The translations under genes were made by a program, and so were the position numbers. Shown here one piece after another: positions 1 through 8,039 of a stretch of 64,000 nt of DNA (positions within the stretch are counted from its first letter, which is position 1; each line of letters opens with the position of its first letter). Origin of the DNA: Treponema sp. (GTDB lineage Bacteria > Spirochaetota > Spirochaetia > Treponematales > Treponemataceae); NCBI GenBank assembly GCA_016290995.1, contig JAEEVR010000007.1:41066-105065 (forward strand), in the 5' to 3' direction. The notes under the pieces were generated by a model. The model was given only the letters and a program-made list of their open reading frames with translations. It had not been told where the DNA came from and did no database searches.

Positions 1-28
1 ACGCTCTCATACACCTACCATATATAGA

Positions 29-113
29 ATACGCCCAAAATTAGGGTGGTTTTAGGCGTATTTATTGAATAATATGCCATAATACGTCTTTTGTCAAGCA
101 AATACGCCTAAAA
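29..113. repeat. Inverted and direct ATACGCC repeats upstream of adk
   Basis: A perfect 14-base inverted repeat has arms at 50-63 and 100-113. A third, one-mismatch copy of the arm lies at 29-40 in the same orientation as the 100-113 arm. ATATGCC (72-78) and ATACGTC (82-88) are weaker relatives. Two hairpins are possible (29-40 with 50-61, or 50-63 with 100-113) and they exclude each other. The element lies upstream of the adk promoter, so it is either a regulator-binding cluster or the 3' end of a transcript entering from the left. No gene is visible in 1-224. Confidence 0.5.
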
Positions 114-166
114 GCGGGGTGATGTTAGGGGGAAATGTGATTAGGGCAGTGACCCAAAAATAAAAT

Positions 167-195
167 TTGCAATTTTCCCAAATTCGCGCTATACT
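167..195 (+). promoter_or_regulatory. Predicted promoter of adk
   Basis: TTGCAA (167-172), a 17-base spacer and TATACT (190-195) form a sigma-70-type promoter. An AGGAG-type ribosome binding site follows at 213-217, 8 bases before the ATG at 225. Confidence 0.65.
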
Positions 196-224
196 ATGCG
201 GAATAACCATTATAGGAGACACAA

Positions 225-854
225 ATGAATTTTATTTTCTTGGGACCGCCCGGAGCCGGAAAGGGCTCGCTTGCCGTAAAAGTGGCAAAAGACTACAACA
301 TTCCACACATTTCAACCGGCGACATTTTCCGCGCCGCGATTAAAAACCAGACTGAACTTGGAAAGAAGGTAAAGTCAATCATTGACGCCGGCGGATTGGT
401 CAGCGACGACATCACTTGCGCCCTTGTGCAGGAACGCTTGGCTGAACCCGACTGCAAGAACGGCTTTATCCTTGACGGATTCCCCCGCACGATTCCCCAG
501 GCCGACGCGCTTGGAAAATTCTGCCCCAACGTTACTTGCGTAAACTTCCAGATCGCCGACGAAGTGGTCATCAAAAGATTGAGCACCCGCCGCGTTTGCA
601 AAAAGTGCGGAGCCAACTTTAACATCCTTACAAAGCCCTCAAAGGTAGAAGGCATTTGCGACGAGTGCGGCGGCGAGCTTTACCAGCGCGACGACGACAA
701 GCAGGAATCAATCTTGCACCGCATGGACGTTTACCGCGAGCAGACTGAGCCCCTTATCGCTTACTACCGCGCCAAAAACAAGTTGACGGATGTCGACGCC
801 TCAATCGAGACAGACATACTTTTGGTAGAGTTCAAGAAGATTTTCAAGGACTAA
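225..854 (+). CDS. adk: Adenylate kinase, zinc-LID type
   Basis: Converts AMP and ATP to two ADP in the cytoplasm and so sets the adenylate balance. The 209-residue length is normal for a long-LID bacterial enzyme. The P-loop GPPGAGKGS is at residues 7-15 (a Ser-Leu replaces the usual Thr-Gln after it), the AMP-site segment FILDGFPRT is at 81-89, and the LID carries four cysteines (C125, C128, C145, C148) in CxxC pairs, the zinc-binding form. It is a single-gene unit with its own promoter and a strong terminator at 868-894. Confidence 0.97.
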   Translation: MNFIFLGPPGAGKGSLAVKVAKDYNIPHISTGDIFRAAIKNQTELGKKVKSIIDAGGLVSDDITCALVQERLAEPDCKNGFILDGFPRTIPQADALGKFCPNVTCVNFQIADEVVIKRLSTRRVCKKCGANFNILTKPSKVEGICDECGGELYQRDDDKQESILHRMDVYREQTEPLIAYYRAKNKLTDVDASIETDILLVEFKKIFKD

Positions 855-867
855 ACCTTTATGCATG

Positions 868-894
868 GCCCGCCAATTATGGCGGGCTTTTTTT
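868..894 (+). terminator. Rho-independent terminator after adk
   Basis: A 7-bp perfect stem (GCCCGCC / GGCGGGC) with a six-base loop is followed by seven T residues, 14 bases after the adk stop codon. Confidence 0.9.
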
Positions 895-946
895 GCGGAA
901 CGGGCAAAATTCCCCAAAATTTTTAATAAAATTTGGCTAAACTACT

Positions 947-974
947 TTAACAACACTTAATTTTTTGATAATAT
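947..974 (+). promoter_or_regulatory. Possible gdhA promoter
   Basis: TTAACA (947-952) and TAATAT (969-974) are separated by 16 bases. A CAGGAGC ribosome binding site precedes the gdhA ATG at 1020. The match is moderate. Confidence 0.4.
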
Positions 975-1019
975 TAAAAAGCCTGCGGCTTCAAACTCGG
1001 CCGCAAAGCAGGAGCAAAA

Positions 1020-2381
1020 ATGAAAAACGAATACGTTAAAAGAATTTGGGCGGACGTTCAGGCCAAAAACGCCAACGAACCCGAATTCCTCCAGGCGGTT
1101 CAGGAAGTTTTGACAACTCTTGATCCTATCGTTGCAAAAATGCAAAAGCAACTTGAGAGCCAGGCGGTTCTCGAGCGTTTCGTAGAGCCGGAACGAGTCA
1201 TCATGTTCCGCGTTCCGTGGACAGACGACAAAGGCAAGGCCCACGTCAACCGCGGCTACCGCGTTCAGTTCAACAGCGCGATCGGCCCCTACAAGGGAGG
1301 CATCCGCTTTAGTCCCGAAGTAAACCTTTCGGTACTCAAATTCTTGGGCTTTGAACAGACATTGAAGAACAGCCTTACAACGCTCCCGATGGGCGGCGGA
1401 AAGGGCGGAAGCGACTTTGATCCCCACGGAAAGTCAGACGCGGAAGTCATGCGCTTCTGCCAGTCATTTATGACAGAATTGCAGCGCCACATCGGACCGG
1501 ACACAGACGTTCCGGCCGGAGACAAGGGCGTTGGCGGCCGCGAGGTTGCCTATATGTTCGGCCAGTACAAGAGAATCCGCGACGAGTTCACCGGCGTTTT
1601 GACCGGAAAGGGCTTGCAGTTTGGCGGATCTTTGGCCAGAACCGAAGCCACAGGCTACGGCTTGATTTACTTTGCCCGCGAAATGCTCGCCAAAGTCGGC
1701 GAAGACTTCAAGGGAAAGACTTGCGCTGTTTCTGGAGACGGAAACGTAGCCCAATACGCCGTAGAAAAATTGATTCAGCTTGGAGCTAAGCCGGTTACAA
1801 TGTCTGACTCAAGCGGATTCATCTATGACCCCGACGGAATCGACCAGAAGAAGTTGGAGTACGTAAAGAAGTTCCGCGACGCTCACAAAAAGATCGACGA
1901 GTACGTTAAGAAGTACCCCAAGGCCAAGTTCACAGCCAAGGCCAAGCCGTGGTCAGTAAAAGTTGACTGCGCCTTCCCCTGCGCCACTCAGAACGAGTTG
2001 GACGGAAAGGACGCCGACATGCTTATCAAGAACGGCGTTAAGTTGGTTGCCGAAGGCGCCAACATGCCCAGCACAATCGAAGCCACAAACAAGTTCCAGG
2101 ATGCCGGCGTTTTATTCGCTCCCGGAAAAGCTTCAAACGCGGGCGGCGTTTCAGTTTCAGGCCTCGAAATGAGCCAGAACTCAGAGCGCCTCTCATGGTC
2201 ATTCGAAGAAGTTGACCAGCGCCTTGACGGCATCATGAAGAACATTCATGACAACGCCTTTGAGACAGCCAAGAAGTTTGGCCTTAAGACAAAAGCCGGA
2301 AAGACCGACTACGTCGCCGGCGCCAACATCGCGGGCTTCATCAAAGTCGCCAACGCGATGATTGCCCAAGGTCTTGTGTAA
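1020..2381 (+). CDS. gdhA: NADP-type glutamate dehydrogenase
   Basis: Makes glutamate from 2-oxoglutarate and ammonium, the low-affinity route of nitrogen assimilation. The 453-residue length fits the hexameric bacterial GDH class. Visible family signatures are the catalytic-lysine region PYKGGIRFSP (about residue 90), PMGGGKGGSDFDP (about 124), the VPAGDKGVGGREVAYMFGQY segment, and the Rossmann region TCAVSGDGNVAQYAVEK. It stands alone between two terminators. Together with glmS and glnA at 19-22 kb it completes the glutamate/glutamine arm seen in this window. Confidence 0.96.
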   Translation: MKNEYVKRIWADVQAKNANEPEFLQAVQEVLTTLDPIVAKMQKQLESQAVLERFVEPERVIMFRVPWTDDKGKAHVNRGYRVQFNSAIGPYKGGIRFSPEVNLSVLKFLGFEQTLKNSLTTLPMGGGKGGSDFDPHGKSDAEVMRFCQSFMTELQRHIGPDTDVPAGDKGVGGREVAYMFGQYKRIRDEFTGVLTGKGLQFGGSLARTEATGYGLIYFAREMLAKVGEDFKGKTCAVSGDGNVAQYAVEKLIQLGAKPVTMSDSSGFIYDPDGIDQKKLEYVKKFRDAHKKIDEYVKKYPKAKFTAKAKPWSVKVDCAFPCATQNELDGKDADMLIKNGVKLVAEGANMPSTIEATNKFQDAGVLFAPGKASNAGGVSVSGLEMSQNSERLSWSFEEVDQRLDGIMKNIHDNAFETAKKFGLKTKAGKTDYVAGANIAGFIKVANAMIAQGLV

Positions 2382-2414
2382 ACTGATAACCTCGCGCCGC
2401 TTGGCGCGTAGGGC

Positions 2415-2449
2415 AAAAAAAAGCCGCTCCGAAAGGAGCGGTTTTTTTT
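2415..2449. terminator. Bidirectional terminator between gdhA and pfk
   Basis: The stem CCGCTCC-gaaa-GGAGCGG (2424-2441) is flanked by an A-run (2415-2422) and a T-run (2442-2449), so it can end both convergent transcripts. Confidence 0.9.
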
Positions 2450-2464
2450 GTGCCTTGACCAGAC

Positions 2465-3853
2465 TTATTCTGTCTTTTTGGCCTTTCCGTCGGCGACGTT
2501 AGAGGCGCGGTCTTTGGCGTCCTGCGCGTTGTTGACCATCAACATCGGCTGGCCGGTCGCGTCAAGCGCGTCGCGCCACAAGGCTCCCTCGGGGTCAACC
2601 ACGTTGCGCTTTGATGTTACGACAGAAATCGGGATGTGAACGTACTTGTCGTGAACCAAGCCGACGACCATCTTTGTCTTTCCGGCCATCGCGGCGTGAA
2701 CGGCGTTGTTGCCCAAGCGCTCGCAGTAAATCGAGTCGTTGGCGTTGGCGACGGCCGCGCGAACCTGGTAGCTGGGGTCGATGTACTTAAGGTTGATGTG
2801 AATGTTCTTTTCCTTAAAGTATTCGGTGATCTTATCGCGCAAGAAAGTTCCGATGTCGGCGAGCTTTGTGTTGCCCGACGCGTCCTTTTGGTTTGTCTTT
2901 GTAAGCAATTCCTGTCCGGCGCCTTCGGCGACTACGATAACGGCGTGGCCGCGCTTTTGCAAGCGGACTTCAAGCCAATGCAAGAAGCCGTTGGGTCCGT
3001 CAAGGTCAAAGGGAACTTCTGGAATCAAGCAGAAGTTTACTTCGTGGCTGGCAAGAGCGGTGGCTGTGGCGATAAAGCCTGATTCGCGGCCCATCAATTT
3101 TACAAGGCCGATGCCGTTGATTTGCGAGTGCGCTTCCATGTGGATGGCAGTAACGGCGTCCTTGGCTTTTTGAACGGCAGTCTCAAAGCCAAAGGAGCGG
3201 TCGATGAACTGCAAGTCGTTGTCAACTGTTTTGGGAACGCCGATAACGGCGATCTTGAGGCCGCGGCGCTCAACTTCGTTGGCCACGTCCAAGGCTCCGC
3301 GCTGGGTTCCGTCTCCGCCGATGATGAAAACCATGTTGATGTGGCGGGCTACCAAAGTGTCTACGATGTCGCCTGTGCGCTGTCCGCCGCCGCGGCTGGT
3401 TCCCAAGAAGGTGCCGCCGATTTTATGGATGTCGTCCACGTTGTAGGGGTTAAGCTGAACGGTGTCGTAGCCGCTTTCTTCAAAGAAGCCCTTGTAGCCG
3501 AACTGGAAGCCGTGGATTGAATGAACTCCATAGCGCTTCCACAAGCAGCGGACTACGGCGCGGATTACGTCGTTCAAACCGGGGCAAAGGCCGCCGCAAG
3601 TGCAGATGCCGGCGTTTACCTGCTCGGGGTCAAAGTAAATCTTTTCGCGAGGGCCGGCCTTTTGCAAAAGGTTGGCGCTGGACATGTCGTCCTTTTTGCT
3701 TGTGTCGAATACGTTGATTGTGTTGCGGACGTAAGAGTCGTCCTTAACGTAGTTGGCCTTGTGGTCGCCGAATACGTTCGACAACTTGATGGGCGAGGGG
3801 AACTTGCAGGGTCCCAATGTTTCTATTGTAAAGTCGAGTTTTGCTTCTGCCAT
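2465..3853 (-). CDS. pfk: 6-phosphofructokinase, plant/protist-like group
   Basis: Phosphorylates fructose 6-phosphate in glycolysis. The 462-residue protein has the PFK signatures [13 protein letters not shown] (about residue 84), [10 protein letters not shown] (about 177) and [10 protein letters not shown] (about 204). GGDGT with glycine after Asp is the ATP-using state, whereas PPi-dependent enzymes carry Asp there; the PKT lysine is shared with PPi-dependent and plant/trypanosome ATP enzymes. I therefore favour ATP as donor, but many relatives in spirochaetes are annotated as PPi-dependent. The start is supported by GGAG 6 bases upstream, and a strong promoter lies at 3898-3926. Confidence 0.9.
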   Translation of the reverse strand: MAEAKLDFTIETLGPCKFPSPIKLSNVFGDHKANYVKDDSYVRNTINVFDTSKKDDMSSANLLQKAGPREKIYFDPEQVNAGICTCGGLCPGLNDVIRAVVRCLWKRYGVHSIHGFQFGYKGFFEESGYDTVQLNPYNVDDIHKIGGTFLGTSRGGGQRTGDIVDTLVARHINMVFIIGGDGTQRGALDVANEVERRGLKIAVIGVPKTVDNDLQFIDRSFGFETAVQKAKDAVTAIHMEAHSQINGIGLVKLMGRESGFIATATALASHEVNFCLIPEVPFDLDGPNGFLHWLEVRLQKRGHAVIVVAEGAGQELLTKTNQKDASGNTKLADIGTFLRDKITEYFKEKNIHINLKYIDPSYQVRAAVANANDSIYCERLGNNAVHAAMAGKTKMVVGLVHDKYVHIPISVVTSKRNVVDPEGALWRDALDATGQPMLMVNNAQDAKDRASNVADGKAKKTE

Positions 3854-3865
3854 AAAATCTCCTAT

Positions 3866-3882
3866 GCTAGGTTCGGCCTAGC
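3866..3882 (-). repeat. Inverted repeat in the pfk leader
   Basis: GCTAGG-ttcgg-CCTAGC is a perfect 6-bp inverted repeat. It lies between the pfk -10 box and ribosome binding site, within the first 25 bases of the predicted transcript. It could be an mRNA hairpin or an operator just downstream of the start point. Confidence 0.4.
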
Positions 3883-3897
3883 CTAAAATATTCAATA

Positions 3898-3926
3898 AGT
3901 ATACTATCACTTTCACTTTTTTTCAA
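3898..3926 (-). promoter_or_regulatory. Predicted pfk promoter
   Basis: On the minus strand, TTGAAA (3926-3921), a 17-base spacer and TATACT (3903-3898) form a good sigma-70-type promoter. Confidence 0.7.
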
Positions 3927-4012
3927 TAGAATTTGCCGCAGAATTTCACCGCTCGGCCCGCGGCGAGTTTTGACAAAATTGTGACAAAAAAGCGCGTTTA
4001 TTGTTTTGAAAG

Positions 4013-4041
4013 TTGACAAATCATTTTGCAAGGCTTACAAT
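4013..4041 (+). promoter_or_regulatory. Predicted promoter of the LPP20-like gene
   Basis: A consensus TTGACA (4013-4018), 17-base spacer and TACAAT (4036-4041) predict a start point near 4048. This rules out the upstream in-frame start at 4026 and supports the ATG at 4080. Confidence 0.7.
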
Positions 4042-4079
4042 TAGGCCATCTTTGCCAAAGCAAGGATAAGGAGTTTATT

Positions 4080-4802
4080 ATGAATAAAAAAAGATTTATG
4101 GCCTTTGCTTTGATTATGGCCGTTCTTTCTTCTACAGGACTTTTTGCCGCCAAAAAGGGAAAGGTGGCCAAACAGAAAATCGAAGTTGTAAACCGCCCTG
4201 GAATCGCCCTTGGAACGGATGTGCCGGGCTGGGTTCAAGCCGTTTTGGAAGGCGAAAACAAGCAGGTTGCCAAGGCCCTTAAGATTGACTTAAAGGAACA
4301 GCAGGTATTTGTTTTTACCAACCAAGGAAATGACTTGGAATTCCTTAAGACTTGGACAGACCAGGTTGACGTTCAGCGCCAGGTGGCCAACTCGTTCTCT
4401 ATCGCGGTAGGCCAGTGCGCCAACGCCGTTTTCCAGGGAACCAGCGGCGACGAAAGCAAGAAAAAGCTTGCCATCGACCAAACAGTAAAAGCCCTTTCGG
4501 CCATAGAGCTTAACGGCTTGCTCAAAGAGGCCCAGTACTGGATGCAGTTCAGAAAACCCAAGCAGGGAGTCAAGATTAACAAAAAGTCTCCCGAAAGCTC
4601 ATACGACTACTATTACGAGTACTACGTCGTCTTTACGATGAACCGCTCGATTTACGAGTCTCAGCTTAACGCCGCCTTGAACGGAATCGAGGACAACGCC
4701 TCCGAGACAGAGCTTTTAAAGAAAGCTTTGGCCGACAGCTTGCGAGCTCCCTTGTTGGACAAAGTCAAGGTTGACGGAACGGAATACTCCTTCGGCGACT
4801 AA
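4080..4802 (+). CDS. Secreted LPP20-like protein
   Basis: The 240-residue protein begins with a signal peptide (MNKKRF, hydrophobic core, cleavage near LFAAKK at about residue 22) and no lipobox cysteine. The segment from PGWVQAVLEG through the alternating Ala/Gln-rich helix with VANSFSIAVGQCANAVFQG resembles the LPP20 domain (PF02169) found in several treponemal secreted proteins, and the later YYEYYVVFTMNRSIYESQL strand fits that family. The role is unknown; an envelope or outer-membrane-associated location is inference. The start is set by AAGGAG 9 bases upstream and by the promoter at 4013-4041. Confidence 0.6.
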   Translation: MNKKRFMAFALIMAVLSSTGLFAAKKGKVAKQKIEVVNRPGIALGTDVPGWVQAVLEGENKQVAKALKIDLKEQQVFVFTNQGNDLEFLKTWTDQVDVQRQVANSFSIAVGQCANAVFQGTSGDESKKKLAIDQTVKALSAIELNGLLKEAQYWMQFRKPKQGVKINKKSPESSYDYYYEYYVVFTMNRSIYESQLNAALNGIEDNASETELLKKALADSLRAPLLDKVKVDGTEYSFGD

Positions 4803-4879
4803 TTTAAACGGCGCCCGCCCGGCAGCGCCCAACCGCTGTGACACTTGAACAAAAAGTGTAAAAGTGTTATTTTTAGGCT

Positions 4880-6070
4880 ATGAATACATTGGTAGCCTTG
4901 TGCGCGGTGGGCGCTGAAAAAATTTTAGGAAACGAAATAAAGCATTTGGGCTATAAGCTCGCCCCATCCGACGCGGTCAAGGTTCCAGGCCGCGTCACCT
5001 TTTTGGGAGACGACGACGCCCTTTTTAGATCCAACCTTTGCCTTAGAACCGCCGACAGAGTTTTTTTGCAGTTGGCGGAATTTGACGCGGACAACTTTGA
5101 CCTCTTGTTCGACGGAATCTATTCAATCCCTTGGCAAAACTATTTTAGAAAAGACACCCGCGTCGTCGTGGACAAAATCCGCGTTTACAAAAGCCGGCTT
5201 GATTCTGAACACACAATCCAGTCAATGGCGCAAAAAGCGATTTACAAAAAGCTTTGCGACGTTTGGCGAATGAGCTCGATGCCCGAAAGCGGCTTGGAAA
5301 GCGACGTCCGCATTTACGTTGACAACGACAAAGTTTTTGTTTTGCTCGACCTTAGCGGAGACCCCTTGCACAAGCGAGGCTACAGGACTGACGGCGGAAT
5401 CGCTCCGATGCGCGAGACGACCGCGGCAATTCTTTTGCAGTACATGCTTTGGCGGCGCAAGACACCGCTTGTCGATCCTTTTTGCGGAAGCGGAACGATC
5501 CCGATAGAAGCCGCGCTTTACGCGATGGACGTGGCTCCAGGACTAGGAAGAAAATTCGCGGTTGAAGACTTGCCCTTCTTTGACAAGGCACGCGGCATGG
5601 AACTCAGAAAACAGGAGGCCGCCAAAATCAGGCCCGACGTTGAGTTCCATATTTCCGGAAGCGACATAGATCCCGCCGCGGTTGACCGCGCCAAGCTTAA
5701 CGCCGAGCACGCTTGCGTAATGGCCGGCCGCGCCCTTCAAATGATAGGAAGCGACCAGCGTTTGACGCGGCCGACATTCGTTCAGGCTGACTACAAAGAA
5801 TTGGCCGCGCCATTCCCGCAAGGTTTGCTTTTGGCCAACCCGCCTTACGGCGAGCGAATCGGCGACGAAGCCCAGGCCGAAGAACTTTACCGCGGAATGT
5901 CTTGCTTGGCTTCAAACTTTGAAAATTGGCAAATGGGTTTTATAACCTCAAATAAAAACTTTCAAAAATGCTTTGGCAAATACGCCAATCTTTTAAAGAA
6001 CATAAAGAGCGGCAACTTGAACACTTGCTTTTACATGTACACCGGCCAAGGCGAAAAAGGAAAAAAGTAA
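4880..6070 (+). CDS. RlmL/YpsC-family 23S rRNA guanine methyltransferase
   Basis: SAM-dependent N2-guanine methyltransferase of the THUMP class, probably acting on 23S rRNA. The 396 residues contain an N-terminal THUMP-like region (about 45-160), the SAM-binding segment LVDPFCGSGTIPIEAA (about 197-211) and the catalytic motif LLANPPYGERIG (about 316-327). It has the length of single-domain YpsC, not of the bifunctional E. coli RlmKL. It is followed one base later by the TetR gene, so the two are probably co-transcribed. The exact target base is not readable from sequence. Confidence 0.85.
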   Translation: MNTLVALCAVGAEKILGNEIKHLGYKLAPSDAVKVPGRVTFLGDDDALFRSNLCLRTADRVFLQLAEFDADNFDLLFDGIYSIPWQNYFRKDTRVVVDKIRVYKSRLDSEHTIQSMAQKAIYKKLCDVWRMSSMPESGLESDVRIYVDNDKVFVLLDLSGDPLHKRGYRTDGGIAPMRETTAAILLQYMLWRRKTPLVDPFCGSGTIPIEAALYAMDVAPGLGRKFAVEDLPFFDKARGMELRKQEAAKIRPDVEFHISGSDIDPAAVDRAKLNAEHACVMAGRALQMIGSDQRLTRPTFVQADYKELAAPFPQGLLLANPPYGERIGDEAQAEELYRGMSCLASNFENWQMGFITSNKNFQKCFGKYANLLKNIKSGNLNTCFYMYTGQGEKGKK

Positions 6071-6071
6071 A

Positions 6072-6665
6072 ATGGCGATTGTTGTAGAGCATGACAAAAG
6101 ACGACATGAGATTCTAGAAAAAGCGTTGGACGTTTTTGTTGACGAAGGCTACGAAGACGTCACTTTCCAAAAAATCGCCGACCGCTGCGGAATCACCCGC
6201 ACGACGCTTTACATTTACTTTAAGAACAAGCGCGAAATCTTTTTGTGGAGCATAAAGCAGCTTACCGGCTCCATCGAAGAAAAGCTAAAGGCGATTCTCG
6301 CCGACCAAGCGCTTTCTTGCCAAGACGCATTGCGAAAAATCCTTATGCAAATCGTTGATGAATGCGAAAACAACAGCCGCTTGTTCACCGTTTTGCTTTC
6401 TTACTTGTTGAACTTGCAAAAGACCGGAGGCGATCCCGCCGAGCGCGTCCGCCGAAGAATGCTCCGCTTGCGCCAGTTGATTGACACAGTTATAATCCGC
6501 GGAATAAAAAAGGGCGAGTTCAAAAAATTGAACGTACACACAGCTTACGAAATGTTCTACGGCTTGATCCAGTCGGCGATTTTCCGCCTTTCTGTATTGA
6601 GCGAAAAGTCAATCGCCTCAATCCGCGATCCGCTCAACCTGGCCGTTGACGGCATTATTGCGTAA
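6072..6665 (+). CDS. TetR/AcrR-family transcriptional regulator
   Basis: The 197-residue protein has a typical TetR HTH at residues 8-55 ([18 protein letters not shown], then [18 protein letters not shown]), followed by an all-helical ligand/dimer domain without a recognisable ligand class. Its start overlaps nothing but lies only one base after the methyltransferase stop, with AAAAAAGTAAAATG around the start. No drug-efflux or enzyme gene sits beside it, so its target is not obvious; autoregulation of the preceding operon is possible. Confidence 0.88.
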   Translation: MAIVVEHDKRRHEILEKALDVFVDEGYEDVTFQKIADRCGITRTTLYIYFKNKREIFLWSIKQLTGSIEEKLKAILADQALSCQDALRKILMQIVDECENNSRLFTVLLSYLLNLQKTGGDPAERVRRRMLRLRQLIDTVIIRGIKKGEFKKLNVHTAYEMFYGLIQSAIFRLSVLSEKSIASIRDPLNLAVDGIIA

Positions 6666-6693
6666 GAATAATAAAAGCGCTAGAATAGCCGCC

Positions 6694-7194
6694 ATGAGTG
6701 AAAACAAATTATGTCCCTGCGGTTCGGGAAAAAGCTATGAAGAATGCTGCGAACCGATTATCAAAGGCGCCAAAAAAGCGCCCACAGCCGAAAGCTTGAT
6801 GCGCGCCCGCTACACGGCGTACGAAAAACACGAAATCGACTTTATCATCAACACATGCGAGCAAGGCGACAAGATTGCGGAAATTGACCGAAAGGCCACC
6901 GAAGATTGGAGCAAAAACTCAACTTGGCATGGACTTAAAGTTCTCCGCGCCGAAAAGGGCGGCGAAAGCGACACAGAAGGCGTCGTGGAATTTGAGGCCA
7001 CATACAGCCAGCACCACACTCGCGACGTTCACCACGAAACAGCCTACTTTAAGAAAGTCAACGGCGATTGGATGTACTCTTACGGAGCGATGACTCCGAC
7101 GACTGTTGTCCGCGAAACTCCAAAGGTTGGACGCAACGAGCCCTGTCCCTGCGGAAGCGGAAAAAAGTACAAGCAGTGCTGCGGAAAGAACTAA
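6694..7194 (+). CDS. YchJ-like protein with two SEC-C motifs
   Basis: The 166-residue protein carries a SEC-C zinc motif at each end ([13 protein letters not shown] at residues 6-18 and [13 protein letters not shown] near the C-terminus) around a YchJ/UPF0225-type NTF2-like core ([17 protein letters not shown], then HGLKVL). SEC-C motifs bind zinc and are also found at the SecA C-terminus; the molecular role of YchJ is not established. The ATG at 6694 is chosen because TTGCGT (6658-6663), a 17-base spacer and TAGAAT (6681-6686) place the transcript start almost at the ATG, and the SEC-C motif starts right after it. Confidence 0.82.
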   Translation: MSENKLCPCGSGKSYEECCEPIIKGAKKAPTAESLMRARYTAYEKHEIDFIINTCEQGDKIAEIDRKATEDWSKNSTWHGLKVLRAEKGGESDTEGVVEFEATYSQHHTRDVHHETAYFKKVNGDWMYSYGAMTPTTVVRETPKVGRNEPCPCGSGKKYKQCCGKN

Positions 7195-7195
7195 T

Positions 7196-8008
7196 TTGTA
7201 TTTGTCAGGATTCCACGCGGTAGAAGAGCGCGTAAGGGCGGCCCAGGAAGATTCCGGCGCCGCCTCCAAGATGAAAATCTATTTCTCAAAGTCCGGCCCC
7301 AGAGTAAAGAAAATTTTGGAGCTGGCAAAAGCCGCCGGAATCCAATGCGAGCAAACTGACAACAAGGCCTTGGACCAAATGGCCGCGTCCTTGTCCGAAA
7401 CGGCTCGCGATCACCGCGGAATCATTCTGGAAATTCAAGGCCAAGAAAAGCGCGCCTCAAACCTTGTGGACTTTGACGTATGGCTGGAGCGCTTCAAGGC
7501 CGCCGCCGGAAAGCAAGCCCAAGAAGGCGGCGCCAAAAGAACCACCGTCGTAATCCTTGATTCAGTCACTGACCCGCACAACGTTGGCGCGGTCATAAGA
7601 AGCGCCGACCAATTTGGCGCCGCCTTGGTAATCCTGCCCGAAAGGCGCGGCGCCAATGATGTAGAAAACAACGAAATAATCGCCCGATCAAGCGCGGGAG
7701 CCGCCTCTTGGGTTCCCGTAAGCGTCGTCACAAACCTGGCCAGGGCCGCGAATCTTTTAAAGGAAGCGGGCTTTTGGATTTACGGGGCCGACGCCGGCGG
7801 CGTTCAAATCCAAGACGGAACCTTTGCCAAAAATTCAGTTCTCATTATGGGAAGCGAAGGCAACGGAATCGCCCGACTTCTTAAAGAACAATGCGACACA
7901 ATCGTTTCCATTCCCACATGCGGCAAAATTGACAGCCTAAACGTTTCGGTAGCCGCCGGCGTTTTGATGTACGAAATTTACCGCCAAGATCTAGCGGCCC
8001 GCAGTTAA
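7196..8008 (+). CDS. rlmB: SpoU-family RNA 2'-O-ribose methyltransferase, RlmB-like
   Basis: Predicted 270-residue TrmH/SpoU (SPOUT-fold) enzyme that methylates a ribose in rRNA or tRNA. The C-terminal half has the three SPOUT motifs: SVTDPHNVGAVIRSADQFG, IMGSEGNGI and SIPTCGKIDSLNVSVAAGV. The N-terminal part (YLSGFHAVEERV, then an Ala/Lys-rich region) matches the substrate-binding domain of RlmB/TrmH3. The TTG at 7196 is chosen because the family begins exactly here and GGAAAG lies 7 bases upstream; a start at 7106 would overlap the SEC-C gene by 89 bases. rRNA G2251 is the likely target if it is truly RlmB. Confidence 0.85.
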   Translation: MYLSGFHAVEERVRAAQEDSGAASKMKIYFSKSGPRVKKILELAKAAGIQCEQTDNKALDQMAASLSETARDHRGIILEIQGQEKRASNLVDFDVWLERFKAAAGKQAQEGGAKRTTVVILDSVTDPHNVGAVIRSADQFGAALVILPERRGANDVENNEIIARSSAGAASWVPVSVVTNLARAANLLKEAGFWIYGADAGGVQIQDGTFAKNSVLIMGSEGNGIARLLKEQCDTIVSIPTCGKIDSLNVSVAAGVLMYEIYRQDLAARS

Positions 8009-8039
8009 GGTCTTGCAATAATATTCCGACAATAAAAGT

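Noticed and set aside
4026..4079. Longer start for the LPP20-like gene
   Set aside because: It lies upstream of the predicted transcript start (promoter 4013-4041) and would bury the signal peptide behind 18 residues.
7106..7195. ATG start of the SpoU methyltransferase inside the SEC-C gene
   Set aside because: The added 30 residues are a frame-shifted reading of the SEC-C coding region; the family begins at the TTG at 7196.
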